Source: Rheinheimera sp. (GTDB lineage Bacteria; Pseudomonadota; Gammaproteobacteria; Enterobacterales; Alteromonadaceae). Taken from it: DNA of 64,000 nucleotides. Shown piece by piece: positions 9,151-18,207 of this stretch (the first letter of the stretch is position 1; each line of letters opens with the position of its first letter). The DNA lies in the NCBI GenBank assembly GCA_003543135.1, contig DPJG01000023.1, positions 310,001 to 374,000 on the forward strand, given 5' to 3'. A program made the translations under genes and the position numbers. The notes below the pieces were generated by a model, which was not told the DNA's origin, searched no databases, and saw nothing but the letters and a program-made list of their open reading frames with translations.

Positions 9151-9213
9151 GCCAGGCTGAAAAAAAGTTGTTTTTTATGTTATCGCCTTATTGGCCGCTT
9201 GCGGTTTTGCCAC

Positions 9214-10707
9214 TTAACCGCGGGGCGGGATCAACACCAGTTGGTCCCGCCCCTGATTTTTTGCCTGATACAACGCCTGATCCACCAGTTCCAGCAAGGT
9301 TTTACCGTCCAGTTCCTGCGTTGGTACATCACAATAAGCGCCGACACTGATGGTGCAGTTGCGGCAATGTTCGCCGTCATTCATTTCAGTGCTGGCAATA
9401 ACCCCGACAAAAGCACGCAGCAGTTTTTCCATCGCTGCCGGTGCAGTGCCAAGGCTTATCAACACAAATTCTTCGCCGCCATAACGCACCAGTAAATCCT
9501 GCGGTCGTTGAAAATAACTGCGGCATAACCTGGAAAATTCACGCAAACAAGTGTCGCCATACAAATGGCCACATTCGTCATTGAGTTTTTTAAAGTGATC
9601 AAGATCCATCATCGCCACCGTCAGCGCCAGTTGTTGCCGCTGACACAAGGCCAATGCATCCTGTAATTTTTGTTCAAAAAATTGCCGGTTATAAAGCCCG
9701 GTTAATGGATCCTGCTGACTAAGCCGTGCCAACTCAGCATTGGCCGCAACTAGTGCCCTGTTCAGCCGGCGCAGTTTCAGGTAAGCCCACAGCCACAAGA
9801 GTCCAAGGGCAGTGGCGACCAAGATCACCTGCCACACCAGCTGATAATCAACCCCCTGCTCGTAACGCACGCTGAGCCAGCGCTGATGAATTTGCTGTTG
9901 CTGCTGCACCGACAGCCGCAACAGCATTTTTTGTAAAATACTGCCAAGCAGTGGCTCGTCATTGCGACTGGCAAAAGACAACTGGCTGTCGCCCGGCAGA
10001 CGGCCGGCAATTTTTAAATTTTGCATTTTGTTTTGTTGCATGCTGAAGCTGATGCTGCCCATATTGGCGATAAATCCGTACAAAATGCCCTGCTGCACTG
10101 CGAGCAGACCCTGATCATAACTGTCGTATTGCATCAGATGTAACGCAGGGTTCAGCTGTTGATAAAGTTCTGCCACACCATAACCGCGGCGCACACCAAC
10201 AGGCTGCGGCGGCAAATCGGCTAAATGATGCAGATAAGGTTTGTCGTGCGTGGTGACCAGCACAGTCGGAATACTCAGATACGCAAGGGTGAAATTGAAA
10301 TGACGGCTGCGCTCCGGGGTTTTCATCGCCAGCGGCAAAAAGTCGCAGCTGTTACTTTTGGCATAGTCGATGGATTCCGCCCAGTTTTTGGTGGGCACCA
10401 GCTGCAAGGGCACAGGTAGCATTTTTTGAAATAACTGCAGATAATCGGCACTGATGCCAATATGCCGGCCTTGCGCATCGAGCCCCTCAAACGGCATCCA
10501 GTCAGGGTCGATACAATAACGCAGTGTTTTTTTCTGCTGTAAATAACCAAGTTCCGCTTCATTAAAAGTTGCTGCGCCGCCATTTTCAACTTCTGTTTGC
10601 TGCGCCTGTGCTGCCAAAGCGCCTAATAACGCCAGAGCAAACCAGAAACCGGGCAGGTATTTTCGCAAAAAACCGGTATTGTTTGGCTGTATGCACACGT
10701 TGTCCAT
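9214..10707 (-). CDS. Diguanylate cyclase with periplasmic solute-binding-type sensor
   Basis: 497 aa from the preferred start. A signal or anchor segment (FLRKYLPGFWFALALLGALAAQAQ) is followed by a family-3 solute-binding domain (about 45-280; LRYCIDPDWMPFEGLD, RSRHFNFTLAYL). A transmembrane helix (about 290-309) then leads into a GGDEF domain with DPLTGLYNRQFF and active-site GGEEF at 410-414. The inhibitory site RPQD lies exactly five residues before GGEEF, so product inhibition is expected. It makes cyclic-di-GMP from GTP in response to a periplasmic ligand, probably an amino acid or other small molecule. The frame stays open upstream to 10872, but that part lacks signal-peptide logic. 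The Shine-Dalgarno for 10707 is weak, so the start is uncertain. Confidence 0.85.
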   Translation of the reverse strand: MDNVCIQPNNTGFLRKYLPGFWFALALLGALAAQAQQTEVENGGAATFNEAELGYLQQKKTLRYCIDPDWMPFEGLDAQGRHIGISADYLQLFQKMLPVPLQLVPTKNWAESIDYAKSNSCDFLPLAMKTPERSRHFNFTLAYLSIPTVLVTTHDKPYLHHLADLPPQPVGVRRGYGVAELYQQLNPALHLMQYDSYDQGLLAVQQGILYGFIANMGSISFSMQQNKMQNLKIAGRLPGDSQLSFASRNDEPLLGSILQKMLLRLSVQQQQQIHQRWLSVRYEQGVDYQLVWQVILVATALGLLWLWAYLKLRRLNRALVAANAELARLSQQDPLTGLYNRQFFEQKLQDALALCQRQQLALTVAMMDLDHFKKLNDECGHLYGDTCLREFSRLCRSYFQRPQDLLVRYGGEEFVLISLGTAPAAMEKLLRAFVGVIASTEMNDGEHCRNCTISVGAYCDVPTQELDGKTLLELVDQALYQAKNQGRDQLVLIPPRG

Positions 10708-10972
10708 ATCGGCTGCATTTATCAGAAACCTGGTAACTACCATAATAGCAAGCACTGGCCTTTCAAGCTGGCCGCTGAACAAGGTAAAAACCATATCTGC
10801 GGCTTTTACGCTTGTTACGCTGCGCCAGAGTTGCCACCACAGCAGTAACACATAGCTCAAATATACTGCCAACCGGCAAAACCAGCTTGTTGTGGTGTTC
10901 AGCTATGACTAAAACTGGCAAGATAAAACAGCAAAACCCAGGACGCCAAAACCGTTATGTGCCGGAGTTATT

Positions 10973-12673
10973 TTGAAATTATTACGCCATCGTCTTTATC
11001 TGCCGCTTAACCTGCTGCTGACTTTATCAGCCTGCAGCTCAGCCCCAATTAGCCAGCAAGGTTTTAAAAGTCAGCTGGCGCAAAATGGTCTGCAGCCGGA
11101 AGAAGTGGCGCTGGTGATGGAGCCGCTGTTTGACGGTGCTGCGCCGTTTTTCTATCGCGCAGATGCGGCCATGTCACCTGCATCTACCATGAAACTGCTG
11201 ACCAGCACTGTGGCTTTGTCCCGTCTGGGAGCTGACTGGCGCGGCAGTACCCGCTTGCTGTTGGATAAAGATGATTATGCTGCATTGCAGCAGCACAAAA
11301 CTCAGACAAGTTTTCGTTTAACACAGCCGTTATATCTGCAGGCAGGCGCCGATGCTGATTTAAATTATGCTGAACTGAGCGCTTTACTCAGCCAGTTGCG
11401 TGCACAGGGCGTCAGCGAGCTGAACGCCATAGTACTGGATCGCAGCAGATTTTTACCGACGCGCTCTGATGTGGGGGCTGTGGATTTTGATGATGCGCCA
11501 AAGGCGCGTTATAACCACAGGCCGGATGCGCTTTATCTGGGCCAAAGTCAGCAGATACTTAAACTAAGCTCAGACCAGCAAAAGGTGCAGGCGATGCTGC
11601 TTCCCTATTGGCCTTTGCTGCAGTTGGATTTATCCGGGGTGACGCTTAACAACAGCCCCTGTGAACAGACAGATTTAACGTCGATACAGGCACAGCTGGT
11701 GATGGTGTCATCTCAATTGCAGCTGCAACTTCGCGGCAGCTTCGCTAGAAATTGTGTGCAACAACAAAGTTTTGAGCTGATTGACCGCGATCAGACACTG
11801 TTGTTAACTCTGCTGCAGCAATGGCAACAACTTGGCGGCACTATCAGGGATAACCTCAGCGACAGCGCCGGAAATCACCAGCCCGGTTTTGGCCATAGAG
11901 GTAAAGGGGCTACAAAAACCAAACAGCATTGCTGCCAGGCGAAGCATCAAACGCAGCGTTTACCTTCCAGAGAGAAAGCAACGCCTTTATTAGCAGCATT
12001 TTCGCCAACGACCTGGTTACAACAAGGCCAAACGCCCTCTGATGCAGTTCCTGTTGCCGTGCATTACAGCAGGCCTTTGGGGGAGCTTGTCAGACGGGTA
12101 AATAAAACCTCAGACAATGCACTGACCCGTTTATTGTATTTAACCCTGGGAGCCAACAGAGCCGAAAACAGCACGGACAATAATACCGGAAACAGCGCTA
12201 ACAAGCCGGACAGTCAAAACAGCCAGAACAATCAGAACAGTCTGACCACAGATCTCGCGGCGCAGGAGATTCGAGCCTGGTTAGCAGAGCAGCAGATCAC
12301 ATCTGAGCAAATGGTGCTGGAAAACGGCTCGGGTTTATCGCGACAGGAACGTCTGAGCGCATCGTTATTAGCGGCATTATTGCGCCATAACACAAAGGCT
12401 CATTACGGACCTGAATTTATCGCCAGCTTACCGCTCGCAGGCATGGACGGCACGTTAAAAAACCGCTTCAGAGCCGGCGCTGCTTATCAAAAAGCGCGGT
12501 TAAAAACCGGCACGCTGAACAATGTCACGGCCCTTGCCGGTTATGTGTACGATGCCAACCGTAGGCCCTGGATTTTTGTGGCTATAGTCAATAGTCCTAA
12601 AGCGGCCACCGCAGGCAGAACCTTGTTGGATCAGCTGGTACAACAGCTGGCCCAATATCCGGGCAAGCGCTGA
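10973..12673 (+). CDS. dacB: D-alanyl-D-alanine carboxypeptidase/endopeptidase, PBP4 type, lipoprotein
   Basis: 566-aa peptidase family S13 enzyme trimming peptidoglycan peptides. Catalytic motifs are complete: S71-T-M-K74, S380-D-N382 and K511-T-G513. The TTG start at 10973 has GGAG 6 bases upstream. A lipobox (LSAC, Cys21) predicts a lipoprotein, unlike soluble E. coli PBP4. It is roughly 90 residues longer than E. coli DacB (477). Extra length includes a basic, Cys/His-containing stretch around residues 302-330 (HRGKGATKTKQHCCQAK) and an Asn/Ser/Gln-rich insert at about 400-424 (STDNNTGNSANKPDSQNSQ), after the SDN motif. It is convergent with pxpC. Confidence 0.9.
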   Translation: MKLLRHRLYLPLNLLLTLSACSSAPISQQGFKSQLAQNGLQPEEVALVMEPLFDGAAPFFYRADAAMSPASTMKLLTSTVALSRLGADWRGSTRLLLDKDDYAALQQHKTQTSFRLTQPLYLQAGADADLNYAELSALLSQLRAQGVSELNAIVLDRSRFLPTRSDVGAVDFDDAPKARYNHRPDALYLGQSQQILKLSSDQQKVQAMLLPYWPLLQLDLSGVTLNNSPCEQTDLTSIQAQLVMVSSQLQLQLRGSFARNCVQQQSFELIDRDQTLLLTLLQQWQQLGGTIRDNLSDSAGNHQPGFGHRGKGATKTKQHCCQAKHQTQRLPSREKATPLLAAFSPTTWLQQGQTPSDAVPVAVHYSRPLGELVRRVNKTSDNALTRLLYLTLGANRAENSTDNNTGNSANKPDSQNSQNNQNSLTTDLAAQEIRAWLAEQQITSEQMVLENGSGLSRQERLSASLLAALLRHNTKAHYGPEFIASLPLAGMDGTLKNRFRAGAAYQKARLKTGTLNNVTALAGYVYDANRRPWIFVAIVNSPKAATAGRTLLDQLVQQLAQYPGKR

Positions 12674-12720
12674 CGCAGCGGGGTTCATCAGTCTTTACGA
12701 AGCCTTCCCTCAGGCCTTGA

Positions 12721-13683
12721 TCAGGCTTTGTGTTGCCACTCTTGTTGCAGCCTTGCCAGCCATTCACGCTGGCGTGCAGCTTTGGCCTGCACATCACATA
12801 AATCACGTTTAACAAAACGCACCAGACTGCCGGGCCGGCACTGTGCCAATGCATTCAGACTCAACCGGCTGACTGCACCAGGTTTAGCGTAACCGCCTAT
12901 GGTCTGATGATCGTTTAGCATCACTATGGGCTGACCGTCATTGCTGATTTGAATAGCACCACAACAAACCCCCTCCGAATACATCTGCGCCTGAGGTTTG
13001 ACTTTAATTTTGCCGCCACTGAGCCGGCAGCCCATGCGGTCTGACTGTTTGGTGACACGAAACAGCTGCTGATCCAGCCTGGTGATGGCTTCCTGGCTAA
13101 ACCAGTCATATTGTGCGCCCGCTATCCAGTCCAGCGCAGTGACGGCACTGAATTTTGGTTGTGATTCGTAAGGCAAAGAGCGCAGCGCTATGGCCTCACA
13201 GGGATGCACCGCCAGCCAGTCACCATCAGCAAGCGCCCCGCCATTTAATCCGCCTACACCCTCACGCAGCACAGTTGACACGCTGCCCAGAGTGGTTGGC
13301 ACTAAAAAACCACCGGCGACCGCCAGATAACAACGAAGGCCGGCTCTGGCGTAACCAATTTCAATCAGATCGCCAGATTGCACCGCAATAGTGCAGTAAC
13401 GTGGCGCCGGTTGGCCGTTGATTAAAAACGGCATCTGCGCACCGGTCAGACTAATGTAGGTATTGGCCTGAGCCCTTAAACTCACACCACCGACGCCGAT
13501 TTCCAGCAAAGCCGCACCAGCCACATTTCCAAGCAGCATATTGGCCAGCATGGCTGATTGTTGGTCGCAGGCGCCACCTTCAGTTAAACCAAGACCCGCA
13601 ACGCCAAAACGCCCCAAGTCCTGTAACTGACACAAAGCGTGACTTTTCAGCAGGTAAAAACCACCTTGTTTCAGTCTGTCCAT
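12721..13683 (-). CDS. pxpC: 5-oxoprolinase subunit C (biotin-dependent carboxyltransferase/KipA family)
   Basis: 320 aa. The N-terminus (ALCQLQDLGRFGVAGLGLTEGGACD) and the C-terminal block YSEGVCCGAIQISNDGQPIV-MLNDHQTIGGYAKPG are diagnostic of PxpC/KipA. With PxpB and PxpA it forms ATP-dependent 5-oxoprolinase, returning 5-oxoproline (pyroglutamate) to glutamate. The ATG at 13683 shares one base with the pxpB stop (TAATG) and is preferred. A GTG 12 bases upstream (13695), inside pxpB, is an alternative. No pxpA (LamB/YcsF family) is adjacent or elsewhere in the window. Confidence 0.9.
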   Translation of the reverse strand: MDRLKQGGFYLLKSHALCQLQDLGRFGVAGLGLTEGGACDQQSAMLANMLLGNVAGAALLEIGVGGVSLRAQANTYISLTGAQMPFLINGQPAPRYCTIAVQSGDLIEIGYARAGLRCYLAVAGGFLVPTTLGSVSTVLREGVGGLNGGALADGDWLAVHPCEAIALRSLPYESQPKFSAVTALDWIAGAQYDWFSQEAITRLDQQLFRVTKQSDRMGCRLSGGKIKVKPQAQMYSEGVCCGAIQISNDGQPIVMLNDHQTIGGYAKPGAVSRLSLNALAQCRPGSLVRFVKRDLCDVQAKAARQREWLARLQQEWQHKA

Positions 13684-14393
13684 TAATCTGTCCACAATTG
13701 GCCCCCCAACCGGATAAATTCAGCTCGTTCTATCGGCTCAAACTTTACTTCATCCCCCACAGCAACCGGCATCAGCGGCGCGGCATTCAGATCAAAGAGC
13801 GGTAAAGGGCAGTTACCAATAATGTTCCAGCCCCCCGGCGAGCGTGCCGGATACACCGCAGTTTGCCGGTCAGCAATACCGACAGAGCCCTGCAACACCT
13901 GTTGCCTTGGTGTCGCGAGTCTGGGGCTATTGAGCTCAGGGGGAACAAAACCTAAATAGGCAAAACCAGGCGCAAAACCAATGGCATACACCAGATAAGA
14001 CGTATTGTGATGCAGTTCAATGATTCGTTTTTGTGGCACGCCATGTAAGGCAGACAGACGCGGCAGATCAGGGCCGCTGTCTTTCCCGTAATACACCGGT
14101 AACTGTACTTTTTTGCCGGCAAGTTCAGGCGCCGGTTGGTGAAACAGTTGCTGGCAAAAAGCGGTTAACTCAGCACACAGCCCCTTATAAGCAAAATATT
14201 CGGGTTCAAAAATCAGCAATAACGATAAATAAGCCGGCACTATGTCGCGAAGATGATGGCCATAATGCTGTTTTAACTGTTGCTGCAGTTGTACCAGCCG
14301 CGCCAGCGCTGCCGGCGAAGGTTCAGTCGCCAGATCCAGATAGAGTGCATGTTCAGAGGCAATTCTGATAGACAACAACTGTTGATGGCTCAT
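13683..14393 (-). CDS. pxpB: 5-oxoprolinase subunit B (KipI family)
   Basis: 236 aa, normal length. Signatures are YAIGFAPGFAYLGFVPPEL near residue 137 and YPARSPGGWNIIGNCPLPLF near residue 183, the cyclophilin-like KipI/PxpB core. It is the first gene of a two-gene unit with pxpC and ends in a TAATG overlap. The start codon (14391-14393) is back to back with the region upstream of the amiD-like gene, giving a 179-bp divergent control region. The role in 5-oxoproline hydrolysis follows from the family. Confidence 0.9.
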   Translation of the reverse strand: MSHQQLLSIRIASEHALYLDLATEPSPAALARLVQLQQQLKQHYGHHLRDIVPAYLSLLLIFEPEYFAYKGLCAELTAFCQQLFHQPAPELAGKKVQLPVYYGKDSGPDLPRLSALHGVPQKRIIELHHNTSYLVYAIGFAPGFAYLGFVPPELNSPRLATPRQQVLQGSVGIADRQTAVYPARSPGGWNIIGNCPLPLFDLNAAPLMPVAVGDEVKFEPIERAEFIRLGGQLWTD

Positions 14394-14572
14394 TGATTCA
14401 AATCCCTGATCAGGTTAAAAGCTATATCGCCATAAAACGTAATAAATTACAACCAGATAGCCTGACAACAGCCACAAAGCGACATAGAAGCAGCCGCTGT
14501 TTTTATGTTATCTTTGCACCTTTGGCGCTTTCTGTTGTGCGGCAACAGACAACTTGTTTGCAGGTTAGGTGT

Positions 14573-15607
14573 ATGTTCCGACAAAAATTGTCTTTCAGAG
14601 TTCGGACACTTTGTTATCCGCTGCTGCTCTGCGGTTTGACTATGTTGCTGCAAGGCTGTGCCACAACCCTTTCGCCGGTACAACTGAACATCAGCAAACA
14701 TCCTTCGGAAAATCAGAATCAGCGGATACGTTTTGTGGTGCTGCATTACACCGCTGGCAATTGGCAACAATCGCTTCAGATCCTGACCCAAAAGTCAGCC
14801 CGTCCGGTCAGCAGCCATTATTTGATCCCTGAATCTTTTGACAGCACATACCCTGAGCAAGAACTAAAGGGTTATCAGCTGGTGGCTGAAACAGAGCGCG
14901 CCTGGCATGCCGGTGCAAGTGCATTTGAAGACCGGCAAAATCTGAACGACCAATCCATTGGCATTGAGCTGGTGAACACCGGACATTGTGACCAGCCAAT
15001 CAAAGCAACTGCCACCAGTAAAGCTCGCCCGGCTCTTTGCCTGACCCCGGATTTTGACCCACAGCAAATGCAGCTGCTGGCGCTGCTGCTCAAAGATATT
15101 CTCAAACGTTACCCTGACATCAGCCCCACCCGGGTTCTGGCGCACAGTGATATAGCTCCGGCAAAAAAACAGGACCCGGGGCCACGTTTTCCATGGCAGT
15201 GGCTGGCAAGCCAGGGCATTGGAGCCTGGTACGACAACAACACAGTGCGCCAGTATTATCAGCAGCCTGTGTTAACCGGCGGCATCCCCCAGCTGCAACA
15301 GGCGCTCAGGCTCTATGGTTATGCCATTGAGGTGACAGGTGAACACGACGCACAAAGCAAACTGTACTTCAGCGCTTTTCAAAGGCACTTTGTACCTGAG
15401 CACATCACAGGCGAGCCCGATGATAAAAGCATTGCAGTGTTATCGGCCTTACTGGCAAAGTATCGGCCTGAGGCTTTTTTGCAACTGATACATCAAACAG
15501 CGCCCAAAGCCAGCAAATGCCACAGGCATCAGGCTGACAAGCCCGGCATTGCAAGCTGTCACACCAAAGAACATCAACAAATAACAATAAATAACAACAA
15601 GAACTGA
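14573..15607 (+). CDS. amiD: N-acetylmuramoyl-L-alanine amidase, AmiD-like lipoprotein
   Basis: 344 aa. A lipobox LQGC (Cys29) follows a basic, hydrophobic leader. The amidase_2 domain carries zinc ligands His58 (VVLHYTA), His191 (LAHSDIAP) and Asp201 (KKQDPGPRFPW), with Glu132 and Lys199 in catalytic positions, as in E. coli AmiD. A peptidoglycan-binding-like domain follows (about 225-285, LQQALRLYGYAIEVTGEHD). The last 40 residues are polar and His/Lys/Asn-rich. It cleaves the MurNAc-L-Ala bond in released muropeptides from the outer membrane. The frame is open upstream to 14393, but ATG 14573 is right for a signal peptide and has AGGT upstream. Confidence 0.9.
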   Translation: MFRQKLSFRVRTLCYPLLLCGLTMLLQGCATTLSPVQLNISKHPSENQNQRIRFVVLHYTAGNWQQSLQILTQKSARPVSSHYLIPESFDSTYPEQELKGYQLVAETERAWHAGASAFEDRQNLNDQSIGIELVNTGHCDQPIKATATSKARPALCLTPDFDPQQMQLLALLLKDILKRYPDISPTRVLAHSDIAPAKKQDPGPRFPWQWLASQGIGAWYDNNTVRQYYQQPVLTGGIPQLQQALRLYGYAIEVTGEHDAQSKLYFSAFQRHFVPEHITGEPDDKSIAVLSALLAKYRPEAFLQLIHQTAPKASKCHRHQADKPGIASCHTKEHQQITINNNKN

Positions 15608-15621
15608 CAACGAGGTGAATT

Positions 15622-17025
15622 TTGTCTGACTGGCTGACGCTGCTACCCGCGCTGGTGGCTTTGATTGTGGTGCTGTGGAAAAAAGAAGTGATAGTGGCAC
15701 TGCTGTTATCGTTGTTTTGTGCCGAACTGCTGTTATTGAGCCAACAGGGTGAGTCTGTTGTGACCGCCACTGCGCTGGGTGGCCTTAATACCCTGGAAGC
15801 ACTGATCAAAGTGATGTCAGATCCGGGTAATGCCCGCTTATTGTTATTTGCGCTGCTGGTGGGTGCTTTAATGGCCTATATGCGCTACTCAGGCGGTGTT
15901 AATGCGCTGGTCAGCCGCCTGGTAGCACGGGGTATTGCCAAAAATGGCCGGCAAAGCAAGCTGCTGGCGTTTTTTACCGGTGTGGCCATTTTTATTGAAT
16001 CGAACTTATCGGTACTGACAGCAGGTATTTTATCGCGGGGTTTATTTGATAAATTCAAAATCAGCAGAGCTGAACTTGCCTATATTATCGACAGTACCAG
16101 CGCGCCTATCTGCATTCTGATTTTACTCAATGGCTGGGGGGCTTATGTACTTGGCCTGCTTGGCAGTTATCAGCTGCCGGAAAATCCGGTGTCGATATTG
16201 ATGCAAACCATCATGCTGAATTTTTATCCGTTATTTACCCTCGCCCTGGTACTTTTTACCATTATCACAGGCCGGCATTATGGCCCGATGAAAACCGCAT
16301 GGCAGCGTCAGCAACAATTGCACAATGCCGCCATAGATCTTAGCGAAGGGCCAGAAATCAATGAAGGCAAAGCACGTTATATGCTGCTGCCTTTGCTGAC
16401 GATGATCCTATCGATGGTGGGTTTTATGTACTGGACTGGTCAGGGCGATTTAGCCGCAGGTTCCGGCTCCAAATCTGTGCTGTATGCCACTGCCCTTGCC
16501 TGTTTAGTCGCTTATGCTTTGCTTCGGTTTGACAATAAATTCAGCCATCAGCAGCTGGTGGATATTGGTTATAAAGGCATGAGTGAACTATTGGCGCTAA
16601 CGACTATTTTATTGTTAGCCATAGCGCTTGGCGCCAGCTTAAAAACACTGGGCACTGGTACCTTTATTGCCGGTTTAGTGGCAAGTTCAATGCCGCTGTT
16701 TTTAATTCCGGCCATGATGTTTTTAGCCGGTGCGTTGATTTCCTTTACCACAGGCACGTCCTGGGGCACCTTTGCTATTCTGATCCCTATCGGCATGCCA
16801 CTGGTGCTGGAGCTGAATTTACCACCGGCGCTTGTGCTGGCTGCCATTTTAGGCGGTGGTATATTTGGTGACCATTGCTCGCCCATTTCAGATACCACGG
16901 CGGTGAGTTCAGTGGCAGCAGGTTGTGATTTATTAGAGCATGTGCGCACCCAAATGCCTTATGCCGTGTTTTGTGCTGTCGCCAGTTTTATCGCTTATCT
17001 GCTGTGTGGCTGGTGGATGATTTAA
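15622..17025 (+). CDS. NhaC-family Na+/H+ antiporter
   Basis: 467-aa inner-membrane protein with 11-12 hydrophobic segments. Family features are AFFTGVAIFIESNLSVLTAG, IDSTSAPICILILLNGWGAY, FTTGTSWGTFAILIPIGMP and GGGIFGDHCSPISDTTAVSS. The last two are the NhaC signatures, where NhaC members exchange Na+ for H+ and relatives exchange organic acids. The start is TTG 15622 with GAGGTG correctly spaced. It begins 14 bp after the amiD stop, so the two could be cotranscribed. A bidirectional terminator follows. Substrate within the family is inferred. Confidence 0.85.
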   Translation: MSDWLTLLPALVALIVVLWKKEVIVALLLSLFCAELLLLSQQGESVVTATALGGLNTLEALIKVMSDPGNARLLLFALLVGALMAYMRYSGGVNALVSRLVARGIAKNGRQSKLLAFFTGVAIFIESNLSVLTAGILSRGLFDKFKISRAELAYIIDSTSAPICILILLNGWGAYVLGLLGSYQLPENPVSILMQTIMLNFYPLFTLALVLFTIITGRHYGPMKTAWQRQQQLHNAAIDLSEGPEINEGKARYMLLPLLTMILSMVGFMYWTGQGDLAAGSGSKSVLYATALACLVAYALLRFDNKFSHQQLVDIGYKGMSELLALTTILLLAIALGASLKTLGTGTFIAGLVASSMPLFLIPAMMFLAGALISFTTGTSWGTFAILIPIGMPLVLELNLPPALVLAAILGGGIFGDHCSPISDTTAVSSVAAGCDLLEHVRTQMPYAVFCAVASFIAYLLCGWWMI

Positions 17026-17111
17026 CAAAGGTTCAAAGCAGCAAACAGCTGCGACAAATCAGCGGCAACAACGATCCACTCATCCACCCGCTTTGCCTTG
17101 TTTCCTGCCAT

Positions 17112-17141
17112 AAAAAATCCCGCCAACAGGCGGGATTTTTT
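17112..17141. terminator. Bidirectional terminator between the antiporter and ADP-ribosylglycohydrolase genes
   Basis: AAAAAATCCCGCC-AACA-GGCGGGATTTTTT is a perfect 13-bp stem with A-run and T-run, serving both convergent genes. Confidence 0.92.
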
Positions 17142-17176
17142 ACTGAATGTTCAGGCCATCGCTGAAAAACGGGGGT

Positions 17177-18157
17177 TTAGATTAACTGCTCAGCAGGTGT
17201 TAACAATACCAGGTCGGCCGCCAGCTTCAGTGCATCCACCGGCCACATAACTTCCGGTCTTGGCTGATCAACACCCGTTACCCCTTCCTGCGGTCTACAA
17301 TTTGCCAGCACCTGCAGCCACTGTGGATCCAGTTTATCCACTCCCTGCACAGCCCCAACTAAAGCAGCGGCGATAGCTGCATGGCTGCCGGTGTCACCGC
17401 CCTGCCGGATACTGTCCACTATGGCTTCCCCCACAGATTTGGCATAAAGCAGCTGCCAGATAGCATGATGAAAAGCACAAAGGGCCGGGTTCGCCGGATT
17501 TTCATAGTTGGCTGGCGGCATAAAAAGCGCCTGATCGATGGTCTGGCGCAGTATAGATTCCACTTTCAGCTCGCGTGCCCATTGTTGTAAGTCCTGGTAA
17601 AGCTCATCAATACCAGCACCGGTATCTATGGCTTTGGCCAGCAGCATGGCATAAAGCGCACTGATTTGCTGGCATAACAGCGCAGGCTGCGTGATAGCAG
17701 TGTCTGTCATGGCCCAGGCGGCAATTTGCGGCAGTGAAAAATGCACTCCCATCATCGCAACAGGCAGCTGGCGGCCAAGCGCCGCCAGCCCAAAATCCTG
17801 CTCTGAAGGCATGACCGTTAACGCCTGTTGTAAAGATGCCGAAATCGCAAAAGGCTGGCTTTGCAGCCAATACTGATAGGCCGAAGCCGCATCGGCACTT
17901 TGATAACAGCGGCAAAACGCCAGCATGCGGCACAATAACAACGCCAACTCGCCTTCTTCCGTGGGCTGGCCAGGCAAGGTGTGCCAGGGGCCTTCGCGAA
18001 AGCTTAATAAGCTACCGGCCCCCAGAGCACGACGTTCCTGCGGAGCTAAAAACTCAGCCTGAACCCCTAACGCGTCACCTGCCAGCAAAGCCACCAATGC
18101 GCCCTGGGCGCGGGTTATTTTCTGCTGTTGCTCAATGCTGACTGCGCTGTTATCCAT
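17177..18157 (-). CDS. ADP-ribosylglycohydrolase-family protein with altered metal ligands
   Basis: 326 aa, all-helical DraG/ARH fold. GALVALLAGDALGVQAEF opens the protein. The first metal motif, normally T-D-D, reads GQPTEEGELALLL here. The second, normally GGDTDT, reads GGDTGSHAAIAAALVG. Two Asp are thus Glu, one Asp is Gly and one Thr is Ser. Family members remove ADP-ribose from proteins, nucleic acids or small molecules using two Mg ions. Whether this one is active is open. ATG 18157 has a good GGAG upstream. It follows orphan rmlD on the same strand by 50 bp. Confidence 0.8.
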   Translation of the reverse strand: MDNSAVSIEQQQKITRAQGALVALLAGDALGVQAEFLAPQERRALGAGSLLSFREGPWHTLPGQPTEEGELALLLCRMLAFCRCYQSADAASAYQYWLQSQPFAISASLQQALTVMPSEQDFGLAALGRQLPVAMMGVHFSLPQIAAWAMTDTAITQPALLCQQISALYAMLLAKAIDTGAGIDELYQDLQQWARELKVESILRQTIDQALFMPPANYENPANPALCAFHHAIWQLLYAKSVGEAIVDSIRQGGDTGSHAAIAAALVGAVQGVDKLDPQWLQVLANCRPQEGVTGVDQPRPEVMWPVDALKLAADLVLLTPAEQLI

Positions 18158-18207
18158 CGGTCACTCCGCTTGAAATTTATCCTTGGCTAGCTTACTTAAG
18201 ATATTGA

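Noticed and set aside
9151-9190. AGCCT-AAGCC-AGGCT hairpin after the acyltransferase gene
   Set aside because: Only 5 bp of stem, and the T-run comes about 10 bases later after an A-run; too weak to call a terminator.
10708-10872. Upstream extension of the diguanylate cyclase frame
   Set aside because: It would put 55 residues before the export signal and has no better Shine-Dalgarno, although the chosen start is also weak.
14393-14572. Upstream extension of the AmiD-like frame by 60 codons
   Set aside because: The extension precedes a perfect lipoprotein signal peptide starting at 14573, so it is untranslated.
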